From assembly GCA_016234345.1 (NCBI GenBank), contig JACRFG010000034.1, positions 1 to 34,424 of the forward strand: a DNA stretch of 34,424 nucleotides, in the 5' to 3' direction. Made by a program: the position numbers and the translations under genes. The stretch is from Candidatus Jorgensenbacteria bacterium. Its GTDB lineage: Bacteria; Patescibacteriota; Minisyncoccia; UBA6257; GWB1-50-10. Below, piece by piece: positions 7,362-17,148 of the stretch (positions within the stretch are counted from its first letter, which is position 1; every line of letters begins with the position of its first letter). The notes beneath the pieces were generated by a model. The model worked only from the letters and a program-made list of their open reading frames with translations. It did not search any database and was not told where the DNA came from.

Positions 7362-9858
7362 GGTTTAAAATATTTAGCTCAAATTGATTGCCATTAAATG
7401 ATAGCTGAAGGGTGTTGCCACGGCTAACTTCGCGCCGCAGAATTTTTTCGGCCAGTGCGCTTTTAACTTTTTCCGAAATAACCTGGCGGAGAGGACGGGC
7501 GCCAAAAACAGGACTATACCCAAGTTCAGTTATCTTCTGAATGGCATTATCATCAACTTTAAGCTCGATTCCTTGAGATTCCTGTAAAATATCAACAACT
7601 TCTTTAATAAGCATAATTGTAATCTTATTGATCTCTTTCACGGTTAAATTACGGAAAACCATTACGTCTGAAAAACGATTAATAAGCTCCGGTTTAAAAT
7701 AATCAGTTAATTTTTTCTTGAGTTCCTCGGCAACCTCTTCGCTAGTCTTACCTTTTTCGATCTCTTCTTTAATAAAATTTGAATGGGCATTCGAAGTAGC
7801 GATTATAATCGTGTTTTCGAAACTCACCGTTCTTCCTAAAGTATCGGTCAGTCTACCGTCGTCGAAAACCTGCAAAAAAAGATTGAGGATGTCGGGATGA
7901 GCTTTTTCGAATTCATCAAGCAAAACCAAACTGTAAGGAGCGTGAAAAACCGCATCGGTTAAAGTTCCTGTTTGTTCACCGCTTGGAGTTCCTAAAAATC
8001 TGGAAATACTATCTTTGTTTTGATACTCAGTCATGTCAAAACGATGCATGAATTCTTTGGAACCAAACTGAGTTTGGGCTAAAATTTTGGCCAATTCGGT
8101 TTTTCCGACACCGGTTGGACCGACAAACAAAAATGCTGCGATTGGCCCTCCCCGACGGCTAAGACCACTTCGATACTCCCTGAGAGCTCGAGACACCGCC
8201 TTAACGGCCGCTTCCTGATTTACCAACCGATCATGAATAATCTTTTCAAGCTGTAGAAGTTTTTCGGCCTCGGCCGCCCCGGCTTTTTGTATAGGAATTT
8301 TGCTTTGGGTTTCGGCTACATCTATAACCATTTCCTCATCAAGCGCTTTGTGGCCCAGCTGATGGGCTTTGGCTAAGGCCTGTTTTAAAAGATCTAAAGC
8401 GCTACCTGGTAAAACCTTGTTTCTAAAATAGCGTTTGGCTATTTTTACTGCGGTGCGTACGGCGCTAAACGTTATGAATACATTAAATTCTCGTTCCAGA
8501 ATCAAACTCGAATATGTTAGGAACCTCAGACATTCTTCTTCGCTTATTTCTTCGACTTTAATCACCTCAAACTGCTCCAAAAAATCTGACCGCGGTTCAA
8601 TGTATTGTTTAAATTCGCGAGAATAAGTTTCGCCGATTACTGGTATAGCTTCGCTTTTCACGATCGGCAAGAGAAGATCAAGAGCGCTTAAGGCTTTGGT
8701 CTGACTGGTTCGAAAAAGATCATGAATGTTGGGTATAAAAAGAACGATGTTGCCGGCCAAAATAATTTCTTGTACAACTTTCTGAATACGTCCGGCCAGA
8801 ACTTCCGGCGGCGCATCAGCAACCAAATCGCCTATTTCTAGCGAAACCAGTCTTTTATCAAAAAGGATTGACGGAACTTGATCCTTAACCATTCTAAAGG
8901 CAAGGTGTGCGATCATGGTCGATTTGCCTATGCCAGCATCACCAACAAGAAGTGCGTTTGGTTTACCCGGTCTAGAAATAATAGAAAGAAGTTGATCAAA
9001 TTCCTTGGTATGACCTATAAGTAATCCGATCTGTTCGGCCCGGGCCATGTCGGTAAGATCCGTACTAAACTGATCAAGCATTGGCGTCGGCCGAGCTGTC
9101 CAAGCCCGGTTCATAACACGATGACGCAAAAAATACGGCCGATGAGCAAAACCGCCCAGTACAGCCGGCATGCGTCGAAGGCCGGCCAAGCGTTTTCGCC
9201 ATCGGCCGAAAATAATTGATTCTCGAAGATCAACTGCCGAAAGTTCAAAAAACTCGAAAAGCTTTACCAAATCGGGGTTTTGAACCGTGGTCAAGGCCAC
9301 GAAAAGATTGCGCGGCTCGATAAAACGCTCGTTAGTGTCGCGAGCAACGTAATAAGCGGTAACCATCAGATCTTTAATTAGTTTACTGCCGTCGCTTGCG
9401 TTCATCTTGGTTATGGCTGATTGTTGCAACGTTTCATCAATTTTCTTCGCAAGGTCGGACGGGGAAACGCCCAACCGACGAAGCGCTTCTTTTATATCTT
9501 CGCGGTCAAGTAGCGCTTTAAGAAAAATAATATAAAAATTCTGCCTGATCATCCGATGCTTACGCATAGTGTAATCAACAATACGATATGCTGCCGGCGT
9601 CACTGCTGCCGCACAATTAATCTTTTCGCCTTTTAACTCGTTCAGGGCGCGTTCGGCCTCACCAATATGAAAAACCCGATCAACAAGAAACAAACCAAAA
9701 AATACGCCCAGCCAAAACAGCTTGGAAATGTCACTGAAAAGCAAAATTATGGTTACAACCGAAAAGAAAATATACCAACAAGTTGTAATAAGCCTTATCG
9801 AAAATTCGCTAACAGCATTAAATTGTAATCTTGGTTCTTTATAATAGTATGTCTGCAT
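7354..9858 (-). CDS. Membrane-anchored Clp/HSP100-like AAA+ ATPase
   Basis: N-terminal hydrophobic hairpin; D1 Walker A GDAGIGKST; D2 Walker A GPTGVGKT, Walker B LVLLDE, GARPLRQVI sensor-2. Confidence 0.9.
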   Translation of the reverse strand: MQTYYYKEPRLQFNAVSEFSIRLITTCWYIFFSVVTIILLFSDISKLFWLGVFFGLFLVDRVFHIGEAERALNELKGEKINCAAAVTPAAYRIVDYTMRKHRMIRQNFYIIFLKALLDREDIKEALRRLGVSPSDLAKKIDETLQQSAITKMNASDGSKLIKDLMVTAYYVARDTNERFIEPRNLFVALTTVQNPDLVKLFEFFELSAVDLRESIIFGRWRKRLAGLRRMPAVLGGFAHRPYFLRHRVMNRAWTARPTPMLDQFSTDLTDMARAEQIGLLIGHTKEFDQLLSIISRPGKPNALLVGDAGIGKSTMIAHLAFRMVKDQVPSILFDKRLVSLEIGDLVADAPPEVLAGRIQKVVQEIILAGNIVLFIPNIHDLFRTSQTKALSALDLLLPIVKSEAIPVIGETYSREFKQYIEPRSDFLEQFEVIKVEEISEEECLRFLTYSSLILEREFNVFITFSAVRTAVKIAKRYFRNKVLPGSALDLLKQALAKAHQLGHKALDEEMVIDVAETQSKIPIQKAGAAEAEKLLQLEKIIHDRLVNQEAAVKAVSRALREYRSGLSRRGGPIAAFLFVGPTGVGKTELAKILAQTQFGSKEFMHRFDMTEYQNKDSISRFLGTPSGEQTGTLTDAVFHAPYSLVLLDEFEKAHPDILNLFLQVFDDGRLTDTLGRTVSFENTIIIATSNAHSNFIKEEIEKGKTSEEVAEELKKKLTDYFKPELINRFSDVMVFRNLTVKEINKITIMLIKEVVDILQESQGIELKVDDNAIQKITELGYSPVFGARPLRQVISEKVKSALAEKILRREVSRGNTLQLSFNGNQFELNILNHV

Positions 9859-9880
9859 ACGATAAATAGAAATTAAAATA

Positions 9881-10225
9881 TCACCATATTATTTTTGCGA
9901 TTACAAAAAGAGGAAATAGAACCCAAATAAGATATATGCCGATCGCCAACATAAAAATATTGAAATAAATGAGCGTTCCAATCATAAGCCGAAGAGATCT
10001 GAAAATAAAACCTAAGATGTGACCAAGCACACTGTAGTCCTTATACAAGGGCTGGAAAAGATGTTTTAACGTAATCCGCCAAGCAAGATAATAATCGAAC
10101 TGCTCCAACTGGCTAATCACGAAATGCCAATACATACGCATGCTCTTCACGTACCAATGACGCAAGAACTCAATAATATGGTAAAAAAAATGATAAATAA
10201 TATAACCGATCGCAAAATTACTCAT
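9881..10225 (-). CDS. Small membrane protein, unknown function
   Basis: Hydrophobic C-terminal segments; TATAAT on minus strand at 10247-10242 upstream. Confidence 0.65.
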   Translation of the reverse strand: MSNFAIGYIIYHFFYHIIEFLRHWYVKSMRMYWHFVISQLEQFDYYLAWRITLKHLFQPLYKDYSVLGHILGFIFRSLRLMIGTLIYFNIFMLAIGIYLIWVLFPLFVIAKIIW

Positions 10226-10269
10226 AGAGGGTTTTGTCTTTATTATACCCGATTTTTAAGTCCTTCTCT

Positions 10270-10305
10270 AAACAAAATCCCGTTGATTCGAAAGAATCAA
10301 CGGGA
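10270..10305 (-). terminator. Rho-independent terminator for the 10334-10786 gene
   Basis: TCCCGTTGATTC-GAAA/TTTC-GAATCAACGGGA followed on minus strand by TTTTGTTT. Confidence 0.8.
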
Positions 10306-10333
10306 CGATAAACTGACGCCCGGCTTTTAACCG

Positions 10334-10786
10334 TCAGAACTTAGAAAACAGGAGCATGCCGGCGAGAAAAAGACATACGATCACAATAATTAAGGCTGTT
10401 GTGACGACCACAAACCCATCCTTCTCAAGCTGAACAACAATCTCGTGTGTTTTTGATTTAACCACGATCTTGCCGATCACTTGCCTAAACGAAGCAACGT
10501 TTGGTTTCGACGCGTAGTATACATCTCCTTCTTCGGTATAACCGAAAAAATTAAGATCTCCACCTTCGACCAATGCCTGAATTTCTTCAAAAGGGGTTTT
10601 TGTAAAATCGTGTAGCCGTGAATGCGCTGCTTGAACATCCGATGAATAATCCTCAATTACCGAGATCTTCTCTGCTTTGGGAAGCGCCATCGAAAAAATC
10701 TCTTTATGGTTTTCAGTGACAGTTTTGTACGCACCCGATAAACCCATAGCAAAAACTGCTATAGCAGACATTATACGTAGAAACAT
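10334..10786 (-). CDS. Hypothetical protein with N-terminal signal/TM and C-terminal TM segment
   Basis: MFLRIMSAIAVFAMGLSGA... and ...VVVTTALIIVIVCLFLAGMLLF; SD AAGGAG upstream; own promoter and terminator. Confidence 0.75.
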   Translation of the reverse strand: MFLRIMSAIAVFAMGLSGAYKTVTENHKEIFSMALPKAEKISVIEDYSSDVQAAHSRLHDFTKTPFEEIQALVEGGDLNFFGYTEEGDVYYASKPNVASFRQVIGKIVVKSKTHEIVVQLEKDGFVVVTTALIIVIVCLFLAGMLLFSKF

Positions 10787-10836
10787 TCGTTATCTCCTTA
10801 AGATTGTTATTAAATAATACAAATGGACTAAAAATA

Positions 10837-10865
10837 AGCATAGCATATATTATGCTTTATGTCAA
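10837..10865 (-). promoter_or_regulatory. Sigma70-like promoter
   Basis: Minus strand TTGACA (10865-10860), 17-nt spacer, TATGCT (10842-10837). Confidence 0.65.
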
Positions 10866-10900
10866 TAGATAAGATTATGCTTGTTTAGAAAACTCAACTC

Positions 10901-12181
10901 CTAAAACAATCCTTTTTGGGCAGCCAATTCATCACGTTCAGATTCATTAAAAATCTTTATTTTGCCATATTCGCCGTCATAACCCGGCTCAATATGGATC
11001 TTTCTCTCTCGTATACGAATAACGCCTTCAGCCACGGCCGGAGCAAGCCCGGCGCGAAGATCCGATTCGGTTGCATCCATAAGAATAGCGAACTCGGAAC
11101 CAAAACGTTCGACGGCTTCCTCATACGCTTGCCATACCGCTTTCGATTGCTTACCAACGCCGAGCGCCTCTCCGATAACTTCATCAAACGGCACAAAACT
11201 CCAATATGGTTTGCCTGAAGCCGACTTGAATCCTTCAGGACGTTTAGGATCGGCCAAGGCATCGATTCTCGCCATAACCCCTACCGTAACCTTCCTGCCA
11301 CATACACTGCATATACCTTTATTTTTTTTGGTTTCTTCGGGCTTCCACGAAACTTTGCAATCACGATGACCGTCATAATGATATTTACCTTCTTCAGGAA
11401 AAAATTCTACAGTACCGACAAAACGCTTATCTCGGGTTTTAATCGCTTCCATAATTCCGGTATAAGAAATTTCCGAATCAAATATGGTCGCCTCTCTGCC
11501 AATCCGCGGCAACGAATGAGAATCTGAACTGGAAATAATAGCTTTATTATCCAAAAACGGAATTCGCCAGTTCATGGGCGGATCGGAAGAAAGGCCTGTT
11601 TCTATAGCGAATACATGCGGCTCAAGCTCTTCAAAACATTCTTTAAGGGAATCGAATCCTGACGCGGAACCGAAAACTCCAAAATGAGGGGTCCAAACAT
11701 GAGCCGGAACGAGAACGCACTCCGGCGAAGCATCAAGAAGTATCTTTAAGAGGACTTTTGAATCAATGCCTATGATCGGCCGACCATCAGATGCAATGTT
11801 GCCTATTAAACTAAGCTGCACATTAACCCTTTCAGCGACTTCGATTGATGGGGCATAAACAAGATTATGAACTCGCCGCACTCTTCCACCTTTCGAGTAA
11901 ATACAACTGATCTCACCGGAGAGAAGAAATCGAGTGTTCAACGCATTGTGTTTATGAGCATCTCCGGATAAATACTCTTTTTTCAAACGAAAAAGTCCGA
12001 GCTCGGCTGGTTCCAGTTTTTCTTTAATTTCTTTCATCCAGCGGGGGTGGCTAAAATCACCCGTACCCAAAACAGTGATTCCTTTTTTAGCTGCCCAAAG
12101 AGCAAGATTTTCCAAAACCATTTGAGGACTTACGGCCCGGGCATATTTGGAATGAATCTCCAAGTCGGCGACAAAACGCAT
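10901..12181 (-). CDS. Endonuclease Q-like PHP-domain protein
   Basis: MRFVADLEIHSKYARAVSPQMVLENLALWAAKKGITVLGTGDFSHPRW..., zinc-finger segment CSVCGRKVTVGVMARIDALADP. Confidence 0.85.
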   Translation of the reverse strand: MRFVADLEIHSKYARAVSPQMVLENLALWAAKKGITVLGTGDFSHPRWMKEIKEKLEPAELGLFRLKKEYLSGDAHKHNALNTRFLLSGEISCIYSKGGRVRRVHNLVYAPSIEVAERVNVQLSLIGNIASDGRPIIGIDSKVLLKILLDASPECVLVPAHVWTPHFGVFGSASGFDSLKECFEELEPHVFAIETGLSSDPPMNWRIPFLDNKAIISSSDSHSLPRIGREATIFDSEISYTGIMEAIKTRDKRFVGTVEFFPEEGKYHYDGHRDCKVSWKPEETKKNKGICSVCGRKVTVGVMARIDALADPKRPEGFKSASGKPYWSFVPFDEVIGEALGVGKQSKAVWQAYEEAVERFGSEFAILMDATESDLRAGLAPAVAEGVIRIRERKIHIEPGYDGEYGKIKIFNESERDELAAQKGLF

Positions 12182-12295
12182 AAATTTAATAGTAACACCA
12201 GGGACAAACGCTGCAACAAACTTAAAAATTTAGTATGGTCTTAAATAAACCCCAATCAAACACAAACTAACCATTATTGATATAACGACTTGTTT

Positions 12296-13213
12296 TTAAA
12301 AATACCTGATTTCTTCTTCGAGTTGGATCTTGAATTTTTTGTAGACTTTTAATTTTAAAATTCTGGCCAGCCTTTTTACGTCTTTCGCGGTTGCGCCGCC
12401 CTGATTAATGAATAAATTTCCGTGAAAATCAGCGATTTTAATCCTACCAACCTTCATGCCTTTTGCACCGACTTGTTCTAATAAATAACCGGCTGGAATC
12501 TTACCGTCGATAATTTTTTCTTTAGGAATCATTCGAAGCGAACGCTTAGAAATATTCTTTACGAGAACGTTTTTAAAAAAACTCCCCGGGCATCGAAGTC
12601 CTGGCTTGTATTTTTTAAGACGGAGTTTGATAATCGTGCGCGAAATTCCACGAAGTTTTTTGGTGTTGCCTCTGTGAAACCTCAATACGGCCCGGAGCAC
12701 AAGAAATGGTTTGTATTTCAAAATGCTATCGCGGTACGCAAAACGACATTTATTTTTAGCAATCCATGCACACCTCGCTCCATCCCAAATCTCAACCTTT
12801 TCTACAACTTCAGCGATCGAATGTCCGTAAGCGCCAGCGTTTCCAACGATTGCTCCACCAATAGTTCCAGGAATCCCTGAAAGTGTTTCTAAACCACTCA
12901 ACTTTTTCGAAATTGATTTGCTTATAACATCGCGAAGCGGAGTTCCTGCATGCACGAGCAATCGACGACGAGGCAAAACCTGTATATTTACTCCATTATA
13001 CTGAACCAATAATCCTCGAAATCCTTCATCAGGAAACACAATGTTACTACCGCCGGCAAAAACCCTATACATCAGTCCCCGCTCCAGAGCCCACAAAACA
13101 ACCCACAAAAGATCTTCAGGTGTCTTAACTATACAAAAATATTCGGCTCGGCCTCCGATTTTAAATGTGCTGAATTTTGCTAAATTAACGTTTCTTTTTA
13201 TAACCATATTCAA
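12296..13213 (-). CDS. murB: UDP-N-acetylmuramate dehydrogenase
   Basis: KFSTFKIGGRAEYF, VFAGGSNIVFPDEGFRGLLV, SGIPGTIGGAIVGNAGAYG. Confidence 0.93.
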   Translation of the reverse strand: MNMVIKRNVNLAKFSTFKIGGRAEYFCIVKTPEDLLWVVLWALERGLMYRVFAGGSNIVFPDEGFRGLLVQYNGVNIQVLPRRRLLVHAGTPLRDVISKSISKKLSGLETLSGIPGTIGGAIVGNAGAYGHSIAEVVEKVEIWDGARCAWIAKNKCRFAYRDSILKYKPFLVLRAVLRFHRGNTKKLRGISRTIIKLRLKKYKPGLRCPGSFFKNVLVKNISKRSLRMIPKEKIIDGKIPAGYLLEQVGAKGMKVGRIKIADFHGNLFINQGGATAKDVKRLARILKLKVYKKFKIQLEEEIRYF

Positions 13214-13674
13214 CTTATACGAACTCCGGAATCAGACTGCATAAAACTTAAAGCTGTGCTAACTGCCGGAGATAAAAAATCGGGAAGATCTTGAATCGGA
13301 AACCAGCAAGCCTCTCCAACTTCATTCCCGTCTATGCAAAAAATTCTTGAAGCCACTCTAGCATAAAAACAGAAGACTTGATCGCGTTTGTATTCGCAAG
13401 TATTCCAATACTGACCCAAGGATTTTACCGCATCAAGTTTTATACCAACTTCCTCCTCGACTTCACGCACTATACCGCACTCAGGCGATTCCATCTTTTT
13501 TACGCCGCCGCCAGGCAAAGTCCAGTGCATTCTTCCATACGTATTTCGTATAAGCAGGACCTCATCGCCATACTGAAGCAAACACTTAACTCCTTTTGTA
13601 TGCGGACGGAACGCAAACCAATACGCCTTACGAATCGGCCACGCAATTCTATAAAACATCTTTATAATAATCAT
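13210..13674 (-). CDS. NUDIX hydrolase
   Basis: GGGVKKMESPECGIVREVEEEVGI NUDIX box. Confidence 0.85.
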   Translation of the reverse strand: MIIIKMFYRIAWPIRKAYWFAFRPHTKGVKCLLQYGDEVLLIRNTYGRMHWTLPGGGVKKMESPECGIVREVEEEVGIKLDAVKSLGQYWNTCEYKRDQVFCFYARVASRIFCIDGNEVGEACWFPIQDLPDFLSPAVSTALSFMQSDSGVRIS

Positions 13675-13706
13675 GATCGCAAAAAGATTTAGGTATAACC
13701 GGAATG

Positions 13707-13778
13707 TACCCCCACGAGGAATTGAACCTCGATCTCAGGCTTCGGAGGCCTGCGCTCTATCCGTTGAGCTATGAGGGC
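13707..13778 (-). tRNA. tRNA-Arg (anticodon CCG), CCA not encoded
   Basis: Cloverleaf read by hand on minus strand: GCCCTCA / GCTC..GAGC / CAGGC-CTCCGAA-GCCTG / CGAGG-TTCAATT-CCTCG / TGGGGGT. Confidence 0.93.
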
Positions 13779-13800
13779 TTACAAAAACCATAGTCTCACC

Positions 13801-15108
13801 TCAATTCGATTTAAGATGCTGATTTTTATACCCCATTAGTATTCCTAAAACAACCCAAAACATCAATCTGCCAGACTGCAAATCCCACGTAAAATGATCG
13901 AAAAGACCGAATACGAGAAGACCTATAAACATTATTGAAATGAAATCAAAGCTTCTCTTGATCAAAAGCCACCCAACCAACAACAAAAATGCTGCGAGAC
14001 CCAAAAAACCAATTTCTGAACCAATCAGCAAATAGATGTTATGAATCGGCTGCCAACTCCAGAACCACGTAAGGCCGTGTGATTTATAAATTCCTTCTTC
14101 TACTCCACTAACAAGCTGATTGCCAACGCCTACGCCAAAAGGGTGTTTTTGCATAAGCTCCCAGCCAATTTTGTTGTACTCCCACCTATGAGCAACCGAG
14201 AATTCATGCGAAGTAAAATGAGCTCGTGGAAATATTGCCCAATTTAAAGTGGAAAATAATAAACCTAAAATAAAAACCAGAACCAGAAAAAGGATTGCCG
14301 TTTGATTGCGTAGTTGTTTATTCAAAAAGCCGTAACACAAGGTCGCAACTGTGGCGATTCCAGCCACTATCCAACCCGAGCGAGAAAATGTAAATACAAG
14401 GCCAAGCCAAAGCATGAATATCGATAATACGATAAAAAGTTTATAAACCTTCTTCAAATCATTCGTTCTAAAATAAAGGCAATAAAAACTGACGAGGCCC
14501 ACGACTAAAAATGCGGCTAGAATATTCGCATGAGCCATGGTGCCATAAGCACGCAGAAGTTCAGCGCCTTCAACAGTTGCACGCGCCACCCCAACCGACG
14601 TCTCGGTAATGAACGATTCGCCTAATAATTTAAGGCCAACGCTCCGCTGGAATAAAAACTGAAGGAAGGCGGCAATAGCCTGAAATACGGCCGATGCTCC
14701 AAGAGCTGTCAAAATTCGCTCTATAGATGTGTAACCACTCTTTAAAGCTGCGGCCACGGCTAATGCCGCGAGAATCACGAAAACGAGACGTAAAGAAGCA
14801 TAGAGAGCGAGCGGTACGTTTAAGGCCTGAGAAATAGAAATCAATGATAACCCCACAAACACAGCTGTCATCCACCATTGTTTACATAACTCCGATAAAA
14901 CTTTGCGCAAAAACAAAAAAACCAGCACCACAAAAACAAAACCTATAATATCGGTTCCGTAGAGAAAAACCGATGAATACTCACCAACCGCATTATTCGT
15001 AAACGGGAATGGCAAAAAAAATAAAAACTTCTTGGTGCCAAACGGTATGGCAAATATAAACAGCAAACAAATCCAATTTATTAATTTCTTTCTAAAATTG
15101 CTGTTCAT
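13801..15108 (-). CDS. O-antigen ligase/polymerase-like polytopic membrane protein
   Basis: Many TM segments; Wzy/WaaL-like region ...FTFSRSGWIVAGIATVA... and HNIYLLIGSEIGFLGLAAF. Confidence 0.8.
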   Translation of the reverse strand: MNSNFRKKLINWICLLFIFAIPFGTKKFLFFLPFPFTNNAVGEYSSVFLYGTDIIGFVFVVLVFLFLRKVLSELCKQWWMTAVFVGLSLISISQALNVPLALYASLRLVFVILAALAVAAALKSGYTSIERILTALGASAVFQAIAAFLQFLFQRSVGLKLLGESFITETSVGVARATVEGAELLRAYGTMAHANILAAFLVVGLVSFYCLYFRTNDLKKVYKLFIVLSIFMLWLGLVFTFSRSGWIVAGIATVATLCYGFLNKQLRNQTAILFLVLVFILGLLFSTLNWAIFPRAHFTSHEFSVAHRWEYNKIGWELMQKHPFGVGVGNQLVSGVEEGIYKSHGLTWFWSWQPIHNIYLLIGSEIGFLGLAAFLLLVGWLLIKRSFDFISIMFIGLLVFGLFDHFTWDLQSGRLMFWVVLGILMGYKNQHLKSN

Positions 15109-16214
15109 GAAAATATATTAATAATTTCATACGTTATGGCAGCAAAAAATATAAGATAAAGCGGCCAGACAACCCAACGCCAGCTATTCTCGGGGAATGC
15201 CTTGCGCCACATAGTTACAATGAATAATCCTTCAAGCGCCAGAAAAACGCTCCCCGTAAAACTCACCGCAGACAGAAAATCTTGAAAACCAAGAGAATAC
15301 AAAAACAACGGTATTCCGACAACAACGAGGCCAGCTACTGTTTTGGAAACCTTCATGTCAAAACGTAAAATATCTTTTACGTTTATACCGATCATGAAAT
15401 ACGAAGTCCAAAGGGTAACCAAACCCATTATCCCCAAAAGAGAAAAAATGGTCGGCGGAAGATAACCAAGACTATCTAACGCTTCGGGAGAAACTTGAGG
15501 ATTTAACTTAATAATACCGATCACGAAAAGCGTATACACAATAGCCGGTATTACTGTTCCCCAAACAATTGCTTTGCGCAAAGAAAAGTTTTTGCCGGAT
15601 AAACGGTGTTCTTCAACCATTTTGGAAACGGCCGGCCGGCCGGAAAGAGAGAATAGAAGCGGGCCGAACGGCAAGAAAAATGCCGAGAGCGGCATATTAC
15701 CTAGATTAACCGTGGTCGACGGAAATGGTTTGTCGACCGCTGCAATCAAAACCAAACCGATGATAAATAAAATCGCGACCGTGCCGGCTATTTCAGTTAT
15801 TCCAAGCCACGATAGCCTGACAAACATAAAAACCGACCCAAGAATCCAAAAAATCAAAAGAGCTGTTTTACCACCCACACCAAAAGCTATTTCAAAAAAC
15901 GTCGGAGCAAGAATCAAATAAACAACGAGTACAAGAAGCAGTTCACCAAGAACCGCAAATGTCGCTACACGCGCTGTTAATTTGGATAGATATGTTTTGG
16001 CAAGATAGAAAAATTGATGCTCGCCTTCAAATTTTTCCGAGAGATCTCCGTACATTATATGAATCACCGAATATACGGCGGTAAAAATAGACATATAAAC
16101 CAGACTCGGAATCAGTCCTATTTGATTAAAAACATATGGTAAAGAAAAAATGCCCGCGCCAATAATGGTACCCGCGAGCAATCCTGTCGCTAGGATAAAG
16201 CTTTTACCCTTCAT
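15105..16214 (-). CDS. Amino acid permease family transporter
   Basis: Polytopic; LLAGTIIGAGIFSLPYVFNQIGL typical of the APC superfamily. Confidence 0.8.
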   Translation of the reverse strand: MKGKSFILATGLLAGTIIGAGIFSLPYVFNQIGLIPSLVYMSIFTAVYSVIHIMYGDLSEKFEGEHQFFYLAKTYLSKLTARVATFAVLGELLLVLVVYLILAPTFFEIAFGVGGKTALLIFWILGSVFMFVRLSWLGITEIAGTVAILFIIGLVLIAAVDKPFPSTTVNLGNMPLSAFFLPFGPLLFSLSGRPAVSKMVEEHRLSGKNFSLRKAIVWGTVIPAIVYTLFVIGIIKLNPQVSPEALDSLGYLPPTIFSLLGIMGLVTLWTSYFMIGINVKDILRFDMKVSKTVAGLVVVGIPLFLYSLGFQDFLSAVSFTGSVFLALEGLFIVTMWRKAFPENSWRWVVWPLYLIFFAAITYEIINIFS

Positions 16215-16238
16215 AAAGACTTGATTTGTCCCTTTGAT

Positions 16239-16499
16239 TTATTCGGCGTCGTAAATCTCATCGCCTTCGCGAACCTTATCACCGACTTTTATGCCTACCT
16301 CTTGGCCCTTTTTAGCTGACGAAATATCCTTATGGTCATACTGCATTGATTTTATAGTTTCTTCAAAATCGGTTGTTGCTCCCTTGAAGCGGACCTCCGC
16401 ACCGACAGCAACGGCTTTCTTAAACTTAACAATGGCAACGCCGATAGCGCTGTAATAGTGGGTAACTTCACCAATGGGTTTTGGTTCTTTTGAAGCCAT
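16239..16499 (-). CDS. Translation elongation factor-like (beta-barrel domain) small protein
   Basis: IGEVTHYYSAIGVAIVKFKKAVAVGAEVRFKG...GDKVREGDEIY resembles EF-Tu domain 2/U32-peptidase C-terminal barrels. Confidence 0.7.
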   Translation of the reverse strand: MASKEPKPIGEVTHYYSAIGVAIVKFKKAVAVGAEVRFKGATTDFEETIKSMQYDHKDISSAKKGQEVGIKVGDKVREGDEIYDAE

Positions 16500-16508
16500 A
16501 CGCGTTTA

Positions 16509-17132
16509 TTAAATAATTCGACCTTTTACACCGTTTTTTTCTTCTTCTGATTCGATCATATCGAGAAGTTTATCCAAAAGTTCCGACGGATTTTTAGAAA
16601 AAACGACTTTGCCCGGTCCGCGATGCACGTTTTCCAATAAATTCGACACAAGATCGGCCGTACCGCCGGTTCCTTCAAGAATACCAACCGGTTTTTGATC
16701 TTCAAAACCTATGGTAAATTCGTTCAATGTTCCCATTCTGCCGCAAATAACAATTATGGCATCGGAAGATCTCGTAAGAATCAAATTACGGCCAGTGTAC
16801 TCGAATCCCGTATAAACTATTACATCATGGTAATCGAGCGGTAAATGATACGTACGCACATGCTGTGCTTTGGAAGAAGCTGGCGAAAAACCAATCACAA
16901 TACCACTTTCTTCTTTAACTCCTTTGGCTGCCCAATAAGGAATACCGGTGGTGGCTCCGGTTACAAGAACCAATCCTCTCCGCGCGATTTCTCGGCCAAG
17001 CTCTTCGGCTTTCTCAAGCGCATCTTTGGCACAATGACCGGTTTCAGCCGCGCCGGATACGCAGATTTTATACTTTAATTTATGGCTATGATTTGAGTGA
17101 TACTGAGGCGGAATGGTCTTTTTAGGCGGCAT
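16509..17132 (-). CDS. LOG/SLOG-like (TIGR00725-type) nucleotide-binding protein
   Basis: GREIARRGLVLVTGATTGIPYWAAKGVKE, CGRMGTLNEFTIGFEDQKPVG; start MPPKKTIPPQ. Confidence 0.75.
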   Translation of the reverse strand: MPPKKTIPPQYHSNHSHKLKYKICVSGAAETGHCAKDALEKAEELGREIARRGLVLVTGATTGIPYWAAKGVKEESGIVIGFSPASSKAQHVRTYHLPLDYHDVIVYTGFEYTGRNLILTRSSDAIIVICGRMGTLNEFTIGFEDQKPVGILEGTGGTADLVSNLLENVHRGPGKVVFSKNPSELLDKLLDMIESEEEKNGVKGRII

Positions 17133-17148
17133 ACGTATGATCAATCTA

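Noticed and set aside
10836-10857. Inverted repeat AAGCATA...TATGCTT
   Set aside because: Short AT-rich palindrome overlapping the -10 and spacer; could be an operator, but not enough evidence to call.
15574-15921. 115-aa plus-strand ORF
   Set aside because: Antisense to the amino acid permease gene.
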